Below, piece after piece: positions 26,301 to 39,100 of a DNA stretch of 64,000 nt. The position numbers and the translations under genes were made by a program. The first letter of the stretch is position 1, and every line of letters begins with the position of its first letter. The DNA lies in assembly GCF_014633365.1 (NCBI RefSeq), contig NC_068352.1:26817310-26881309 (forward strand), written 5' to 3'. The notes beneath the pieces were generated by a model. That model was not told where the DNA came from. It ran no database searches and saw only the letters and a program-made list of their open reading frames with translations. Source of the DNA: Diospyros lotus. Lineage: Eukaryota; Streptophyta; Magnoliopsida; Ericales; Ebenaceae.

Positions 26301-26305
26301 ACCAT
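17303..26305 (-). CDS. CCCH zinc-finger protein, plant 'CCCH domain-containing protein 13' type
   Basis: Eleven exons (coding order): 26305-26179, 24148-24038, 23726-23693, 22662-22521, 22405-22349, 20507-20411, 20219-20148, 20014-19797, 18371-18166, 17772-17590, 17371-17303 (TAA). The product is about 438 residues. One C-x7-C-x4-C-x3-H finger lies at residues 12-29 (CLLYQKGHC, then CSFAH). An Arg/Ser-rich stretch follows (RRYSPARDARGRR, SPSSSPGRRR). A coiled coil (TYLEERVQEVDCLTSRIQEL, ITSKIKKFVKAH) leads to a Pro run (LLFPPPPPPAPQNA) and an acidic tail (DENVDVEGLEEMVDVDAI). Known: CCCH fingers of this class usually bind RNA, and the RS-like stretch and coiled coil suggest a nuclear RNA-processing partner. 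No reaction is established. Exon 5 is only 57 bp and is easily missed. The exon 6 edge may be off by one base. The gene is head-to-head with the TraB gene. Confidence 0.92.
19308..19460. repeat. Tandem duplication, 84-bp period, in zinc-finger gene intron
   Basis: Two copies of a unit starting CTACTGGGAC and containing TTTACTAGGGAAATGCA and TTCCCTTTGGCATGT lie in tandem in the intron between exons 8 and 9. The second copy has lost some bases near its end. Confidence 0.75.
20681..21376. mobile_element. Long-TIR non-autonomous DNA element, about 700 bp
   Basis: In the intron between exons 5 and 6 of the zinc-finger gene, the left end carries AGGTTTGGCATAATTACAGG and then GACCACACCTCCAGTTTGA. 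The right end, read inverted, carries AGGTTTGGCATAATAATAGA and GACCACTCCTCTAGTTTGA. The arms match over about 60 bp. Both ends begin AAATTACA and are flanked by T-rich sequence ending TTTTTTA, which hides the exact target duplication. There is no transposase. A Mutator-type MITE is likely but not proven. Confidence 0.7.
21377..22348. other. Remainder of intron 5 of zinc-finger gene
   Basis: AT-rich intron sequence without recognisable genes or repeats. Short open frames here have no recognisable similarity. Confidence 0.6.
24149..26178 (-). other. Long first intron of zinc-finger gene
   Basis: This 2.0-kb GT-AG intron follows the exon encoding the zinc finger. It is AT-rich with no recognisable element ends and no convincing ORF. 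Long first introns can carry enhancing elements, but none is identifiable here. Confidence 0.6.
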
Positions 26306-27159
26306 CTTTGTGTGTATATATATGTATATATCACGGAAGACAATAGATCGAAGAGAGAAAAGGTCTGGTTGTGTCAGGAAAATGAAATCAGCCCGAGTCC
26401 GCAGTGAAGGAAAAGCCTCTGGTTGTCGAAAATGACGACGCGATTGAGAACTCCTATTGAAACACGTATAAAATGAGGGTTCTGGTTGATCGTAGTGCGA
26501 TTCGTCGCAATGGCATGCGCGTGAACCCTAACTTTCCATGGATTGGAAAGAACGACTTCTGACTTCTGAGTAGCGTTCTGAGTGGTCGAGCATATATATA
26601 TATATAAAGCAAATTTATAATAATAGTAAATTTTATCTTTTATGCACTTTTTTTTCCCCCTCAAATAGAAAACTACAATGAATAATAATGGGCATAAAAT
26701 TTAGTAATTTAACTTAATAAATTTTCAAATTAGTTATTATATTTTAAAATAATTAAATAAATTATTATATTGGTAGACTGAGACTATTTTATCATTATAA
26801 TAATAGTTTTTTGTCAGACAATATTTTAACTTAGAGAGTTAATTATATATCTAATCAAATTTTAATTTCAAAATTATATCTAAAATTACATCCTTATTGG
26901 TAATACAAGAGTATTGCACTGTGAGACTGAGACAAAATTACCTTCTCAAAGTGGATTCCATAAATTTCGTAATTTTGTAAATCCACAGATTAATTGCCGA
27001 AGCGGCTGGCACGGCGACGACAGCGAGGCTAGACGGGGCGACACGTGTCCCGCAGCGTTACACGACGGCGAAGATAGAGCTCCAAGGCGGCAACTGCAGC
27101 AATCCATTTGATCGCAGAGTTAAACGTCGCATTGTGAAATTTGGAGGAGAGCTGGTTAT
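26306..27159. promoter_or_regulatory. Shared head-to-head promoter region
   Basis: These 854 bp separate the start codons of the zinc-finger gene (-, 26305) and the TraB gene (+, 27160). An AT dinucleotide run at about 26591-26604 could supply a TATA element. The side next to TraB turns GC-rich with many CG dinucleotides from about 26990, which continues into exon 1. A bidirectional promoter is inferred from spacing alone. Confidence 0.55.
27041..27048. promoter_or_regulatory. ACACGTGT box (G-box / ABRE core)
   Basis: The perfect palindrome ACACGTGT, with core CACGTG, lies about 112 bp before the TraB start codon. G-boxes bind bZIP and bHLH factors, and ACGTGT is an ABRE-like core. Occupancy is unknown. 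Confidence 0.45.
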
Positions 27160-30100
27160 ATGAGTCGTCTGACTCGCGCGTTCACTCTGTTTAACTCGCC
27201 CGAGTCTCGCTTGTTCCTTTTCCCCCTTCTCCGTGCCCCGCCGACCAGATCCCTCGCCGGTAAACCTTCGGCCGCCGCCACATCTCCCAGGCAATTCTCA
27301 AACCCTAGCATCTCGAAGCGCATATCGGAAGCCGCCGCCTCCAGGCGTCGTAGACTCGAACCGCTCTCGACGGCGATGGACGGCGACGATTCGCGCGGCC
27401 CGGAGACCGACGCTCCGGCGGAGTCCGCCGAGGACTTCGTCACTGTCGAAAGCCCTGGTTCGCCCGGCGGCCAGAACGCTGGGGCCGATCTCGAGAGCTT
27501 GGTGCAGAGCATTTCTTCCGTGGAAGCAGAGAGAGGCGAGGATGCGGCGGCGGAAGTCGCAGATGAAGGCCTGGAGCGGAAGGTGCTGCCAGAGGAGCTA
27601 TCCCGGAGTGTGGTGACGCTTTCGTGTGAGTCTTCGGCGGAAGGCGGGGTTTGCGATGTTTACTTGATTGGGACTGCTCACGTTTCTCAGGTGATTATGT
27701 TGGTTCTTTAATTACCTTCTTATGGTTGGCTGCCTAGAGAATTGAAGAAGACAGAAAAGTTTTTAGTTACTAGTCTTTTGATTCTTATCTTTCAACATGC
27801 TTGTCTCATTGGAATATAGAAAAAATTGCGTTCTGTACTGGAAACGATTTTTTGAAGATTGGATATTTGTATTATTTTCTTCCATCTTCTTTGAAATGAG
27901 TGAGGGGTCTGTGTAGTACACCAGTTGGCCGTGCAGTCGCAGGCAATGCTACGACTTAGAGTTTCAATTCAAGCAATCCACAGTTGCGTTGCTAGGTTTG
28001 TGCATTATTAGCAATTAGTTGATTATGATGCAGGAATATAATGCAGGAATGTGGAAGTTCATTTCCTGGAAATGCTGTCAATTTCTGAGGCATGGTTTTT
28101 CTACTGTTTGTGGGCTTGTTTTCCATTTTGTAAAGTAAAACTGTCTGAAGTGGCAAAACCTTTTATTGCGGGGATCCTTTTTGAGGTTTGTTGTACTTTA
28201 TCTCATGAAGGTTAATTTGTGGTCCTACTTTTTTCAACTGATCATGTTGAGTAACTTTTTAAGCACAATTAGTCTTTGCCTCAAATTTGCTTTTGTGACT
28301 TTCTTAAGCTATCAGATGGCCAGACATTTGCTAATTCTTATTCTAATTAATCAATTTATTTTTTGATAAGCATGACACTGATACGCATAGAGAAGGATAA
28401 AATGGCATTGCTTTTTAGAATTTGCATTTTGTGGGGCATCCAAATATGGTATCTTTGTTTTGAAGTGTTACATATGGTGTTGTTTTATATTATTATTTGC
28501 TTATAACAACAGCAATAACTATTGCAAACCTTAATCCGCTGAAACAACAATATCAATTACAAGCCTCAATCACACTAGGTGGGAAGCGTTAATGACACTA
28601 TAAATTTATGTTAGTCTTTGCTGTTCTTTTGTTTTATATAATGAAACACCAAATAGTAATAAAAGTACACAGATGGATAATGTTTGCTGGGGATAACAAA
28701 TTACATGGGCTAAAGTAAAAAGAACTCGGAATTAAACTGCATTCTGCTGTAAATTTGTAGTGCATTTATTATGCAGTTCTGCATTCCACATCCATATTTT
28801 GGGTGACACTGTACTGTTCCAATTTGATCACTCTTCAATTTGACCTGTTATAGATCTCACTTTCTATATTTAAGCTTCTTTTTGGTGCTTTATGGGCTGC
28901 TTGAGTTGGGGAACTTCCGAAATGTGTTGGCTGACTTTTTCTTAACAGTTGGAGTGTCAACTTTTATGGTGAAGTTTTTGCCAGCCAGTTGTGTTGACCT
29001 TCCTTTTGGGTTCCTCTTACATTACAATTCATGTTTGTCAGTCATAGAAGATTTCTTATGAGGTTAGCAGGTTAGAAGAGGCATTATTTGTTTAAAGGCC
29101 GGGGGACTTTCATTGAAGACAGTTCATGTAGTTTTGAACTTATTTTCTATCTTTGTCCACTATTTAAGCTTAGTTGATAAGGGATCAGAGAGGAATTAAC
29201 ATATCACCTACTTGAATGGGATTCTTTACCTGAGGATGGCTTGAGAAGGTTTAGCATATTTCTCATTTATTTAATAGATTTCTAGGTGTGGGGTTTACCC
29301 ATGTGTGGATTAATATATTCATTTCATTGATTTTTTGAGTAACTCGAGTGTAGTTCCATAGACATCTCACACATTTCTTTTTGATGCACTTAGGTGGTTC
29401 TCCCTTGGTATTTCCCCAATTGTCTTTGCTTATCATTATATATAATATATACATAAATTGGGTAGGCAATGCAACCGTGTTAAGTCTGGCAAAAGCATAT
29501 TAGTTGGGTGCAGAAGGGGCTGCAAAATTTGAAGTTGGTTTGGTGTTTGAACTCCTAGATGACAGTTGGCTTAAAGAACCAGTCCGTCTGAAAATATAGG
29601 AAGAACCTCCGGGAACTAGTTAGTTGGCTATCGCCCCTTAAAACTTCTGGGAATAATTGGACTCTTATATTTGCCTTTTCCCATTGCATTTTCTTAACCT
29701 ATTGTCTGGAATCATTTGGATGAATCACATATCTTTTTATTTTCTTACTGAGTTATGAAAAGAGAGAAAAAAAACTGATAGAAAAGCAAGAAACAGCTAT
29801 ACTGATCTATTTGTGATGTTGCAGGAATCCTGCCAAGAAGTTCAAGCTGTAATCAGTTATTTAAAACCACAGGTGCTTCTTTTTTAGAAACTTATTTGCT
29901 CTTGATTGATGGGCGTATTATTTACCACGTCAACTGTCTGCTTCATTTTTTTCTGTTATAGCAGTCATCTTTATTTATTATTCTTTTTATGAATTAAATA
30001 AAGTGACGACACATTGATAAACAGGTTGTTTTCTTGGAGTTATGCTCAAGTCGTGTCGCTGTACTTACTCCTCAGAATTTGAAGGTCTGTATATGTATCT

Positions 30101-33100
30101 TTCATGCATTCCTTGACTTAACTTCGTTCTTTTCTACTAATAAATTGTATGGAATTATATCCATGCAAGCTTGCTTTGCATGGGATTCTGTGTCATTTGC
30201 CTTATTGATCCACTTAAACTGAATGCCCACCACAGTATTGGATGATTGATTATAGTTGATGAGTTGATATTTGGTAGCATGAATGTGGAATCTTCTGTCT
30301 GAATCCCAATTTTTAGGTATTTGGCAGCCTCAAAGCTGAATTGGTGAGAGATAAGAGTTAAGTAGTGTCACAGTCCTACATCATGATATGTCCTTATTAA
30401 TTAAAAAAATAGGGTCCCTGTCAAGAACTCTCTATTTCAGAATGCTTCTTGATGTGTGAGAGAATTATTAACATGTCAAAATGAGACAAAGATCTTTGTG
30501 TTTTAATATTTCAAGCATTTTGGTAATGCCTTGTGATGCTTAATGAGATCGTGAGTGTATTTAGAGCTATCGGGTCGTGATCTTTATGAGGTGATATGAT
30601 ATGTTGTACAAGCTATAACACCCCACTCTCCCAAGCTTTACTAAACCGAAAACTAGGGGATTATTTTTTTTTGTTATTGTTAAAGAAATAATTAATTCAA
30701 CTTTCATTATTAAATTAATTTTCTTTCCCCTAGGCTAATCTAGCAAATCCCCTATCACGTTTTCATTTGGTTAAGCAAGTTCATACCACTGATTACTAAG
30801 GAGTCTCACCCTTAATGTGGGAAAAAGAAAATGGTATTCCTTCTTATTTTATTGATGTAAATAACAAAATTTATACAAGAGTGTTCCTAAGAATTCTCCT
30901 AAATTTTAGAATTAGATTACATTCCCTACCTTTTAGAACTAGATTACTTACCTTATATCTAGGACTAGATTACAACAATTTAAATATACAACAAATAGAT
31001 AAAACACAAAATAGATAAACAAAGGTAAAAAGATAAGATCCTATCTCTATCTTGATTCTCGGACATCTCTTATCTTCACTGCTTCTTAATCTCATTCCAA
31101 CACTCCCCCTCAAACTGGGGAGTAGATGTCAATCATACTTAGCTTGTTGATCATAGCTTCAAATTAGGTATTTGGCAAATCTTTTGTAAGAACATCGGCT
31201 ACTTGATGGTTGGAAGGAATATATGAAATCTTCAATAGACCATTATCCAATTTTTCCTTTAGGAAATGCCTATCAATTTCAATATGCTTGGTTTTTTCAT
31301 GTTGCACCGGATTTTAGGCTATACTTATAGCTGATTGATTATCTCCTAATAGTTCAATAGGCCTTTGTATCGGAATTTCCAAATCTTCTAGGATAATCTT
31401 TACCCATAAGAGTTTGCATACACTTAGAGCCATAGCTCTAAATTCCGCCTTAGCACTAGATCTAGCCACCACCCTTTGCTTTTTACTCCTTCGGGATATC
31501 AGATTTCCTCCTAAGAATACACAGTACCTGGTTGTAGATCTTCGATCAACTAGAGAATCACCATAATCAGCATCTGTATAGCCTTGAAGTTTTAAGTCTG
31601 TTCCTAGAGTGAACAAGATCCCTTTTCCAGGCGTAGCTTTAAGATAGCATAAAATCTTTCTTACTGCTGCCATATGTTCTTCATTAGGATCCTACATAAA
31701 CTGACTGACTAGGCTGACAACAAACGATATGTCAGGCCTAGTATGTGATAGATATATTAATCGCCCTACCAAGTGTTAAAATCTCTCTTTGTTCACTTCT
31801 TGACCACTCTTATTAGCTTGTAATTTTGTATTGGGATCAATTGGTGTTCATTGACAATCATGATATGTTTGGTAGCGTGACATCCCAAAATTTTGGGAAT
31901 AAATAGTAATTATTAATTCCGGTATTTGAGGTAATTATTGAATATTCGAGGATTTGAGGGAAAATATTAATTTATATCGTTGTGAGGAAGTGGGTAAATA
32001 TTAGGTAAAATCAAGGTATAGGTGTAATTATTAAGTGGGGTGTGTGTGTTAATTTTCGTGAGTTATGGGGTTTAAGTGTAAATTTTGGAAGTGGGCTGGC
32101 GGTTATTTTAAAATTAATGTGGTGCACATATAGGGCGAGGAAGCTCGTGGATCAGGCTGTCACATGTGTGAGTGGCCAAGCGAGTGACACGGGTTCAAGG
32201 CGGAGGGGTTGCGCACCTAAGGAAGGAATTTTGGCTGCATTTTCCAGCCATTCCTTGCCCAAAATGGCGTCATTTTGGGCAAGGTGGTGGCAGCCTTGCG
32301 CAGCTGCTGGTTGCGCCACGTGGCGGGGCCTCAGCCACTTAGTTTTTGCCATTTTAAAGCTCAAATCAGGCACCAATTTGAGCATGGGACAGAGGGGAAA
32401 ATAGAGAGGAAAAGTAGGGGAGAAGGAAACTCGCGCAACAACCAGAAATTTGGGAAAATCTAAAGAAAATTAGGAAACTTTGGGATTATTTGGTGTTTAA
32501 AGTGGCCAGGTAAGTGGGATAAATTATTGGGAGTTCCGTATGTCAAATTATAAATTTTTCATGGTTAAATTATGCATTTTACACGGTCAGATTTAATTAA
32601 ATTGAGTCGTAGACTCATTATTCTCTATAATATGGATTACTTTGTAGTGGGAGTGCGAGAAAGAGGAGAATCGGCCATCTAGAGGCAGGTTCCTCCCCCT
32701 TTCCACGTGCTCTTTAATCCCTGTGCAAGTCCTTGCTGTTTTACATATTTTATTCCCTCTCTTACCCCGACTCGGTTCTGAATATTAAACTTAAGTGTTG
32801 TTGATGAGTTGTTGATAGTGGTTTAAACTAAATAAAGAACCCCTTTGTGATATTTATTTATGTTCGTCACGGGGCTTTCTATCGCCTCGCTTTCTTGGGA
32901 ATGATGCTGCACTTGGTTGGGTTAGGTTTCAGATGGGTGTGTGTGTGACGATTGTGGGTCTTGGGTCCTTGTATGTGAATTTAATATTTATTTAACTACA
33001 GTTTGTTGTTGTTAGCGTGTATCAGGATTTGGGAATTGCATCAATTGGGGTGTCATATCCTGTGAGCATGGGCATCTTAAGGTGTCTAGAGTGAGTCTCG

Positions 33101-36100
33101 CACGAGCATTGCATTGAATGTGTATTACTATATGGGTGAAGCATAGTTTGATGCTTGGTTTTATGGGGGCCTTGTATCACATTTATGCTTACTATGCCAT
33201 TGCATTCTTATTTGTGCATTATATGGTTCCATTGCGTGTGGTTATTATTATTACTATTATTATTGCTATACCGGGCGGGAGTACTGTGCTAGGCCGGTTG
33301 ACGTGAGTATCGACCCGGGGTGGCTTCGGCTCGATTTTTAGACTAGCTTGGGGGAATCTTGAGGGAAGACTTTTAGATTAGCTCGAGAAGGTCCCAAGAG
33401 AAGACCTGATTAGACATGAAGATCTATGTGCGTGAATCATGGGCGGAGGGATCGCCCCAAGAAGGTTTAGGATCCTGTGCTGGAGCACAGGGTATCGGGA
33501 GCTTGGAATTCAGCGTTGGAGCACAGGGTATTTATTGCTTGCCAGTTTCTGACAGCGACATGTTTGTTAGGGACTTGGGTACCGGTGTCTTCTATGTGGG
33601 TCCCAAGGACCATTATGTGCATGTTTATTTATGCGGTTAATCTTTGTTTGGTGTTTCATGCTGTGAATGTGTACGTCTTGGGCACAGGGTGTGCGGATTG
33701 TACAGGGTTATTCTCTTGAAGCCTTAGCCTTTGTTTCTTGTATTCACTTGTTGAGTCTTGTGACTCACCCTTGCTTCCCATCATTCCAGGTAAGGGAAAT
33801 GCTTGAGTTGGTGGGTTCGTTTGATGGTGTTGGGACCAGTTTGCCAGGTCATAGTGCCATATGTAGAGCTCTCCTGAAGATGGGGTCTTGGGTGTCGTCT
33901 TACTTTGTTGTTTTGTGGAGCTTAAGTATTTTGCTCTTATCCTCGTTTGTATAACTCGTTGCTAGTTGTGTGACAAGAAAACCATGGTTGTTTTGCATTA
34001 AGTTGGGTGCGAGTTGTTGGCTTGTGTTTCTGTTCTATATCATTCTATTGATGACCCTCTCACGGATCTTCTATGCTAGCGGGGGCTCTAGGAGGTGGGC
34101 CGTTATAGGTAGGCTCAAGGGTGTCATAGGTCACAAAACAATGAATATTAGGGGTCATGTGGTTGGTAGCCCTGAGTCAAGGACCTAACTGCTATTCTTA
34201 CCAATTTTAGAAGCTAAAAAAACTGTATAGGAAGGGAAGTTACCTTGGGAGTTGAAGTTACCTTGGGAATTACCTTGATGGGCTAAGGAGCATGTTCCTC
34301 CATCTTGAAACGTCTGGAGAAAGGCCTTTAACTTACGTAACTCCTCAGTATTAAGTTGGGTAAAATTAGCTTCTGCTTCTCCTTTATCAGCCTCCTCTTC
34401 TTGTTCCTTGTTAACATGAAAACTTTGGAATTTCATGTTCTTGAAACCTCCAATCTTGCTCAAGACTGTCTCTTTCCCATGCAGTTTAAAGCATGTTTCC
34501 GTAGTGTGGTGGGGCTTTTTGCAAAAGCTACACCACTGTGAATCTCGATTAGTACTAGGGCCGCAGTTCTGGAAGCCTAATCCTGATCTGCTAGGGTTCT
34601 GAAACCCTAATTTTCCAGCTTTATTTCCTATGCCTTCTTGTTTCATATCACTAGGGCTGATCCCTCGGTGGTATGTTTAGTTGGCATAGCATATCGTCGA
34701 TTTTCCTCACTCCTTACAATTGCAAAAACCTTATTTAGATTTGGGAGTTTATCCTTATCAAGAATTTGCACCCTTACTTGGTTGAATTCAGGATTGAGTC
34801 CAATTAGGAACTCAACAATCCGGTCTCGCTCAATTATTTGATTGAGTGTTGCAGCATCTTCTCGGCATACCATCTTGATGGGTTGATATTGGTTAAGTTC
34901 CCGCCATAATCCTCTCATCAAGTTGTGGTTATCTGTGACTGTGAGCTGGCTTTGTTTGATAGATGTGATCTTTGTTTTGACTTCCAAGATCACGGAAGCA
35001 TCCTGGGTTTTAGAGTATGTCTGTTGTGCTGTCTCCCATACGGCTTTGGTTGTGCTCAAAAACATAAAGTTCCTACTAATTTCTGGTTGCATAGTGCCCC
35101 ATAACCAAGACATGATGCAAGAATCATCTATGTCCCAGGTTATGTAAGTTGAATCCGTATCCATAGGAGGGTTTCCAGTTAGATGGTTACCCTTCCCACG
35201 GCATTTAAGAAGAGTCTTCACTAATTAGGCCCATTGGAGTTAATTCTTTCCGTCCAACCTATAAGATGGATGGACTATAGGTAATTTAGAGGTGAGAGGA
35301 ACTTCACCGGCTACTGGAGAGTGATCTGGTTGGGGTCCTTCCACTAGATTTGTCTCATCGGTTGCAGGATTTGGACGCTACATCTGATAATTCTGCCATC
35401 ATGATTTGAGGAAGGCTGAAATCTTGAACTGCTGCAGGCTACCAAAGGCTCCCGGAACTACAGGCTAGTGAGTGCAATAAAGGCACTCGGGTGAGAACAA
35501 ATCAGGCTAAGAACTGTGCAATGAAGGTAGAACCGATTGGTGGATCAAATATAAGGTTGTGCGATGAAGGCAGAAACAAGGAAGGAATTGTGCGATGAAG
35601 GCACTAGGGCTACAACGTATCAAGCTCAGACTGAAGTTCTGATACCATATGGGAAAAAGGAAACGGTATTCTTTCTTATTTTATTGATGTAAATAACATA
35701 ATTTATACAAGAGTGTTCCTAAGAATTCTCCTAAGTTTTAGAACCAGATTACATTCCCTACCTTTTAGGACTAGATTACTTACCTTATATCTAGGACTAG
35801 ATTACAATAATTTAAATATACAACAAATAAATAAAAAAAGGTAAAAAGATAAAATTCTATCTCTATCTTGATTTTCGGCCGTCTCTTATCTTCACCGCTT
35901 CTTAATCTTGTTCCAACACTTAATCCATTTGAAAATGCAACCATTTATTCTAAAATCATGATTAAGGGTGATAATTAAAGTTTCTATGCATCTAAACATG
36001 TTTAGATTGAATCTTATTGATATTACCATTTTTTACTCTTTTTGAGTCTTCTTTAGCCCACCTTAGGTGTAATATCCCGTATTGATCGATAGGAAGGACC

Positions 36101-39100
36101 AGAACAACTTACCCTGATAGGCCGACACGAACTTCCTAGGGGGTCACCCATTCTTGAGCTTCCCCAGCTCAATCACGCTTAACCTGAGAGTTCTTTGTTT
36201 ACATTCAACTCAAAAGGTATCCAGCTGGTGTTGTTTTCTTCTTTATTTATCCTTTATATATACTATCTTTCTCTGGACTTTGGGGTATTACATTAGGCTT
36301 AAGAGACTTCTAGAGTTTTTCTTTAATATAGTTGCTATTCAACATCCATGAAGTCAAATGTTTAATATACTAAAATCATCATAAAAATCCATGAAAATTT
36401 CACAATTAGAACACTCATAAGACAACTTTGTGCAATAATATCAACTTTAAAGGATATTACTTGATCCTTCGAAAAATTATATAAAGTTGAGAGTTTGCAG
36501 TTTTGCTCCTGCTGTGAGACAAGTCTGTATCTCTGAGTACCTGACTGACCAAATTTGCGCATTTTTATGAGAGTACTGTTCGCTCACTTGATGGGATACA
36601 ATATATCAAAATATTATTTCATTTTATTAAGGTTTGAACTTCCCAAATTTGACTTTAAGTCAGCTGGTTTGATCAGCAACTGCACTGCATAGTCGTTACC
36701 AAATTAGGCATATCTTTTTTTATAAAAAAAATTGAATGAAGTGAAACCAAGTTTGCTAGAAACTAGACTTTCTTAACCATCATTTAGAATTTTACTGTAA
36801 TTTAAAACACTCTATGCTGCTCCCAGAAAACTGTCAAAATGGACTGGTTCATGGTAGTATTTTGTTTTAGACCATTCGGATAGGTTCTACTAGAAAAATC
36901 ATAACTAATTGCAGAAAAATTCTTTTCAATGATTCTTGCACCAAAAATTAGGCAACACATTGTCACGTACCTAGATGCTGGGCCTTATTTTGTAGCGATG
37001 TCTTTAATATTTGATAGCTATGTTTCTAATTTTTGGAGGGAATTAGCTTGCTGGAGGAATGTTCCAGCAATGCAAGTTGTTTTACAAGTGATTAGGCAAG
37101 TTGCTGATTCTAGAAGGGATTAGGCGACCGTTTTGGTGCCAATCCCCAGCTGAACAGTATAAATTTGTTGACTCAGCTCATTTGAAGGCATGAATTGATA
37201 ATCGAATCAGCCATTTTCCCTCTCAATTTTCTTGTTCTCTCTCTCTCTCTCTGAATTCTCTAATTCTACTTCTTCCTCCCAAAAATTCCCGTGAGTTCTC
37301 TCTTAATCGAAGAGAATTCTCCTTGTTAGATCTTGGATCTGACACACATCTAGTTTATAGGAAAAATATAGTTTGGGACATAACTACCAACTAGACTCTC
37401 TGTCGAGACCAGAATGGTAAGCATCAATAGCATAGTCATATGCCGATTCCCATATTTTAAACATTCATGAGAAGGTTACCTTACGTCTCAACATTTCAAT
37501 GGTCTACATATTACTGCATAAGGATTCATTTTCATACATAATCTTACCAAAATGAAATCTATGTAGTTTAAAAGCTTACAAGAACATAGACTTGCAATGT
37601 GTAGTCAAAACTAAACAAAACATCTGTACATGCTTCATATTCAAAAATCATTTCACTTTCATTCAACCACCTCCTTTCTTGTCCTCGGTCTAACTTGGTC
37701 CGCATTGCATGTTTGAATGTGTGAAGGTAAGTGATGAACTATTTAGTAAGGGTTAAAAAAACCATTTCCGTGCATGATTCATGTTATGTGCATGAACATT
37801 TCCCTTGACATTTTAGTGACCTATGGAGGCTAACCTTTACAAACCTTTATCAAGTCCAACCAACTTGCAAGATTGGTGTTGGGGTGCAATCCAACGATTC
37901 ACCCAGGGTAAATGATGTACCACTTCCCATAACACCATGTCAACCCTTTGGTCATACATTCTTATTTTTCATGCTTTAAAGCACATATAGTTTACAAAAT
38001 ATAAATATCACATAACATGAGTTTAGAGATTAACAATGAACCCTCATCTTGTCTTGTTTGAAGAAGATTTCTTTAGTGCCTAATCTTCTTCCTTCCAAAG
38101 TCATCTCCTTTGCCAAGCTTCCTTTTCTTCTTTACTCTTCTCACTTTGATCTCACTTTCCCTCTTTAGTCACTAAGGGTGGAAGACCTCATCCTTCTCCC
38201 ATTTGTAAGCTCAAGAACTTGGCCCTTAAATTTTTTCTTCGAAACATACTCACTAAAGGGGACATAAATTTGAAAAAAATATAAAAGCTATTTTTCCAAA
38301 TTGATGAAAAATACAAGATTTTCACCCTTTTTGCTAAACCCTTTTTGGGGTAAATGGCAAGCCATCCCCTTTGGTGAAGGAGGCTGCCCAAGGAAGCCCC
38401 TTGTTGTAGCAGCAAGCAGATTGCAGGGAGCAGCTGCAAGCTGCTCTCTAATTTTTTCAAAGGAAAGAGGTTGTGAGGTCCCTTTCCTCGACCCCTTTCT
38501 GCTTGGCATGCCAGCCTGCTGGGCTTTATAATTTTTTGTTTATTCTCTCTTTTTTCCTTTTTTCAATAAATATCTATCTCACTTTTGTCTTTTTCTCCAC
38601 ACATATATACCTATATCAACTTAGCTTTTTTACCAACTTTCTTAGTCAAGAATACTAAATTTCAGTTATATTTCTATATATCTATATATTCAATCACTAC
38701 CTTGTTCAAATACACTATTATATCCAGTACCAATTTAATTCCACGCTTACTCAAATAAAGTGTAAGTCTAACTATTTCGTAATGCACTTTACTATTCCAT
38801 TACTAATCGAATTTATCCCAATTTTTACAACATTTACTTAGGAAATAATTCTAAAAATTATTTGTCACTAGAGTTATTTTTCCAAACCACTCAATTGTCA
38901 AAATTTTGAATAATCACACTGACACTTTAAAATTTTTGAATAATCATCTATCAAGCCCATTTAACAAATTTTTCCTCGAAAATTAATTCTCCAAAAGTTC
39001 CATAAAATTTGATAATTGCAGTAGCACCCAAATTTCCAAATAAACTGTTAGATCATTTATTTAGTGTTTTTTCTCCCCAAAATTGATGCTTCAAATCCCT

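Larger units (their letters stand above)
30816..35918 (-). mobile_element. Copia retrotransposon, pol largely deleted, in TraB intron 3
   Basis: The LTRs at 30816-31102 and 35648-35918 are flanked by the perfect duplication CTTAA (30811-30815 and 35919-35923). The primer-binding site (complement of TTCTGATACCA, 35637-35647) and polypurine tract (CTCCCCCTC complement from 31103) are intact. On the - strand it keeps gag and an RNase H end. Protease, integrase and most of reverse transcriptase are missing. The gap is occupied by a Gypsy solo LTR (31876-34107). It is antisense to the TraB gene. Confidence 0.93.

Noticed and set aside
27156..27616. Overlapping frames of 118 and 127 codons on - and + strands
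   Set aside because: Shadows of TraB exon 1 caused by its high GC content.
33416..34188. Four overlapping + frames with Cys/Val-rich peptides
   Set aside because: They sit inside the Gypsy solo LTR and have no similarity to gag or pol.
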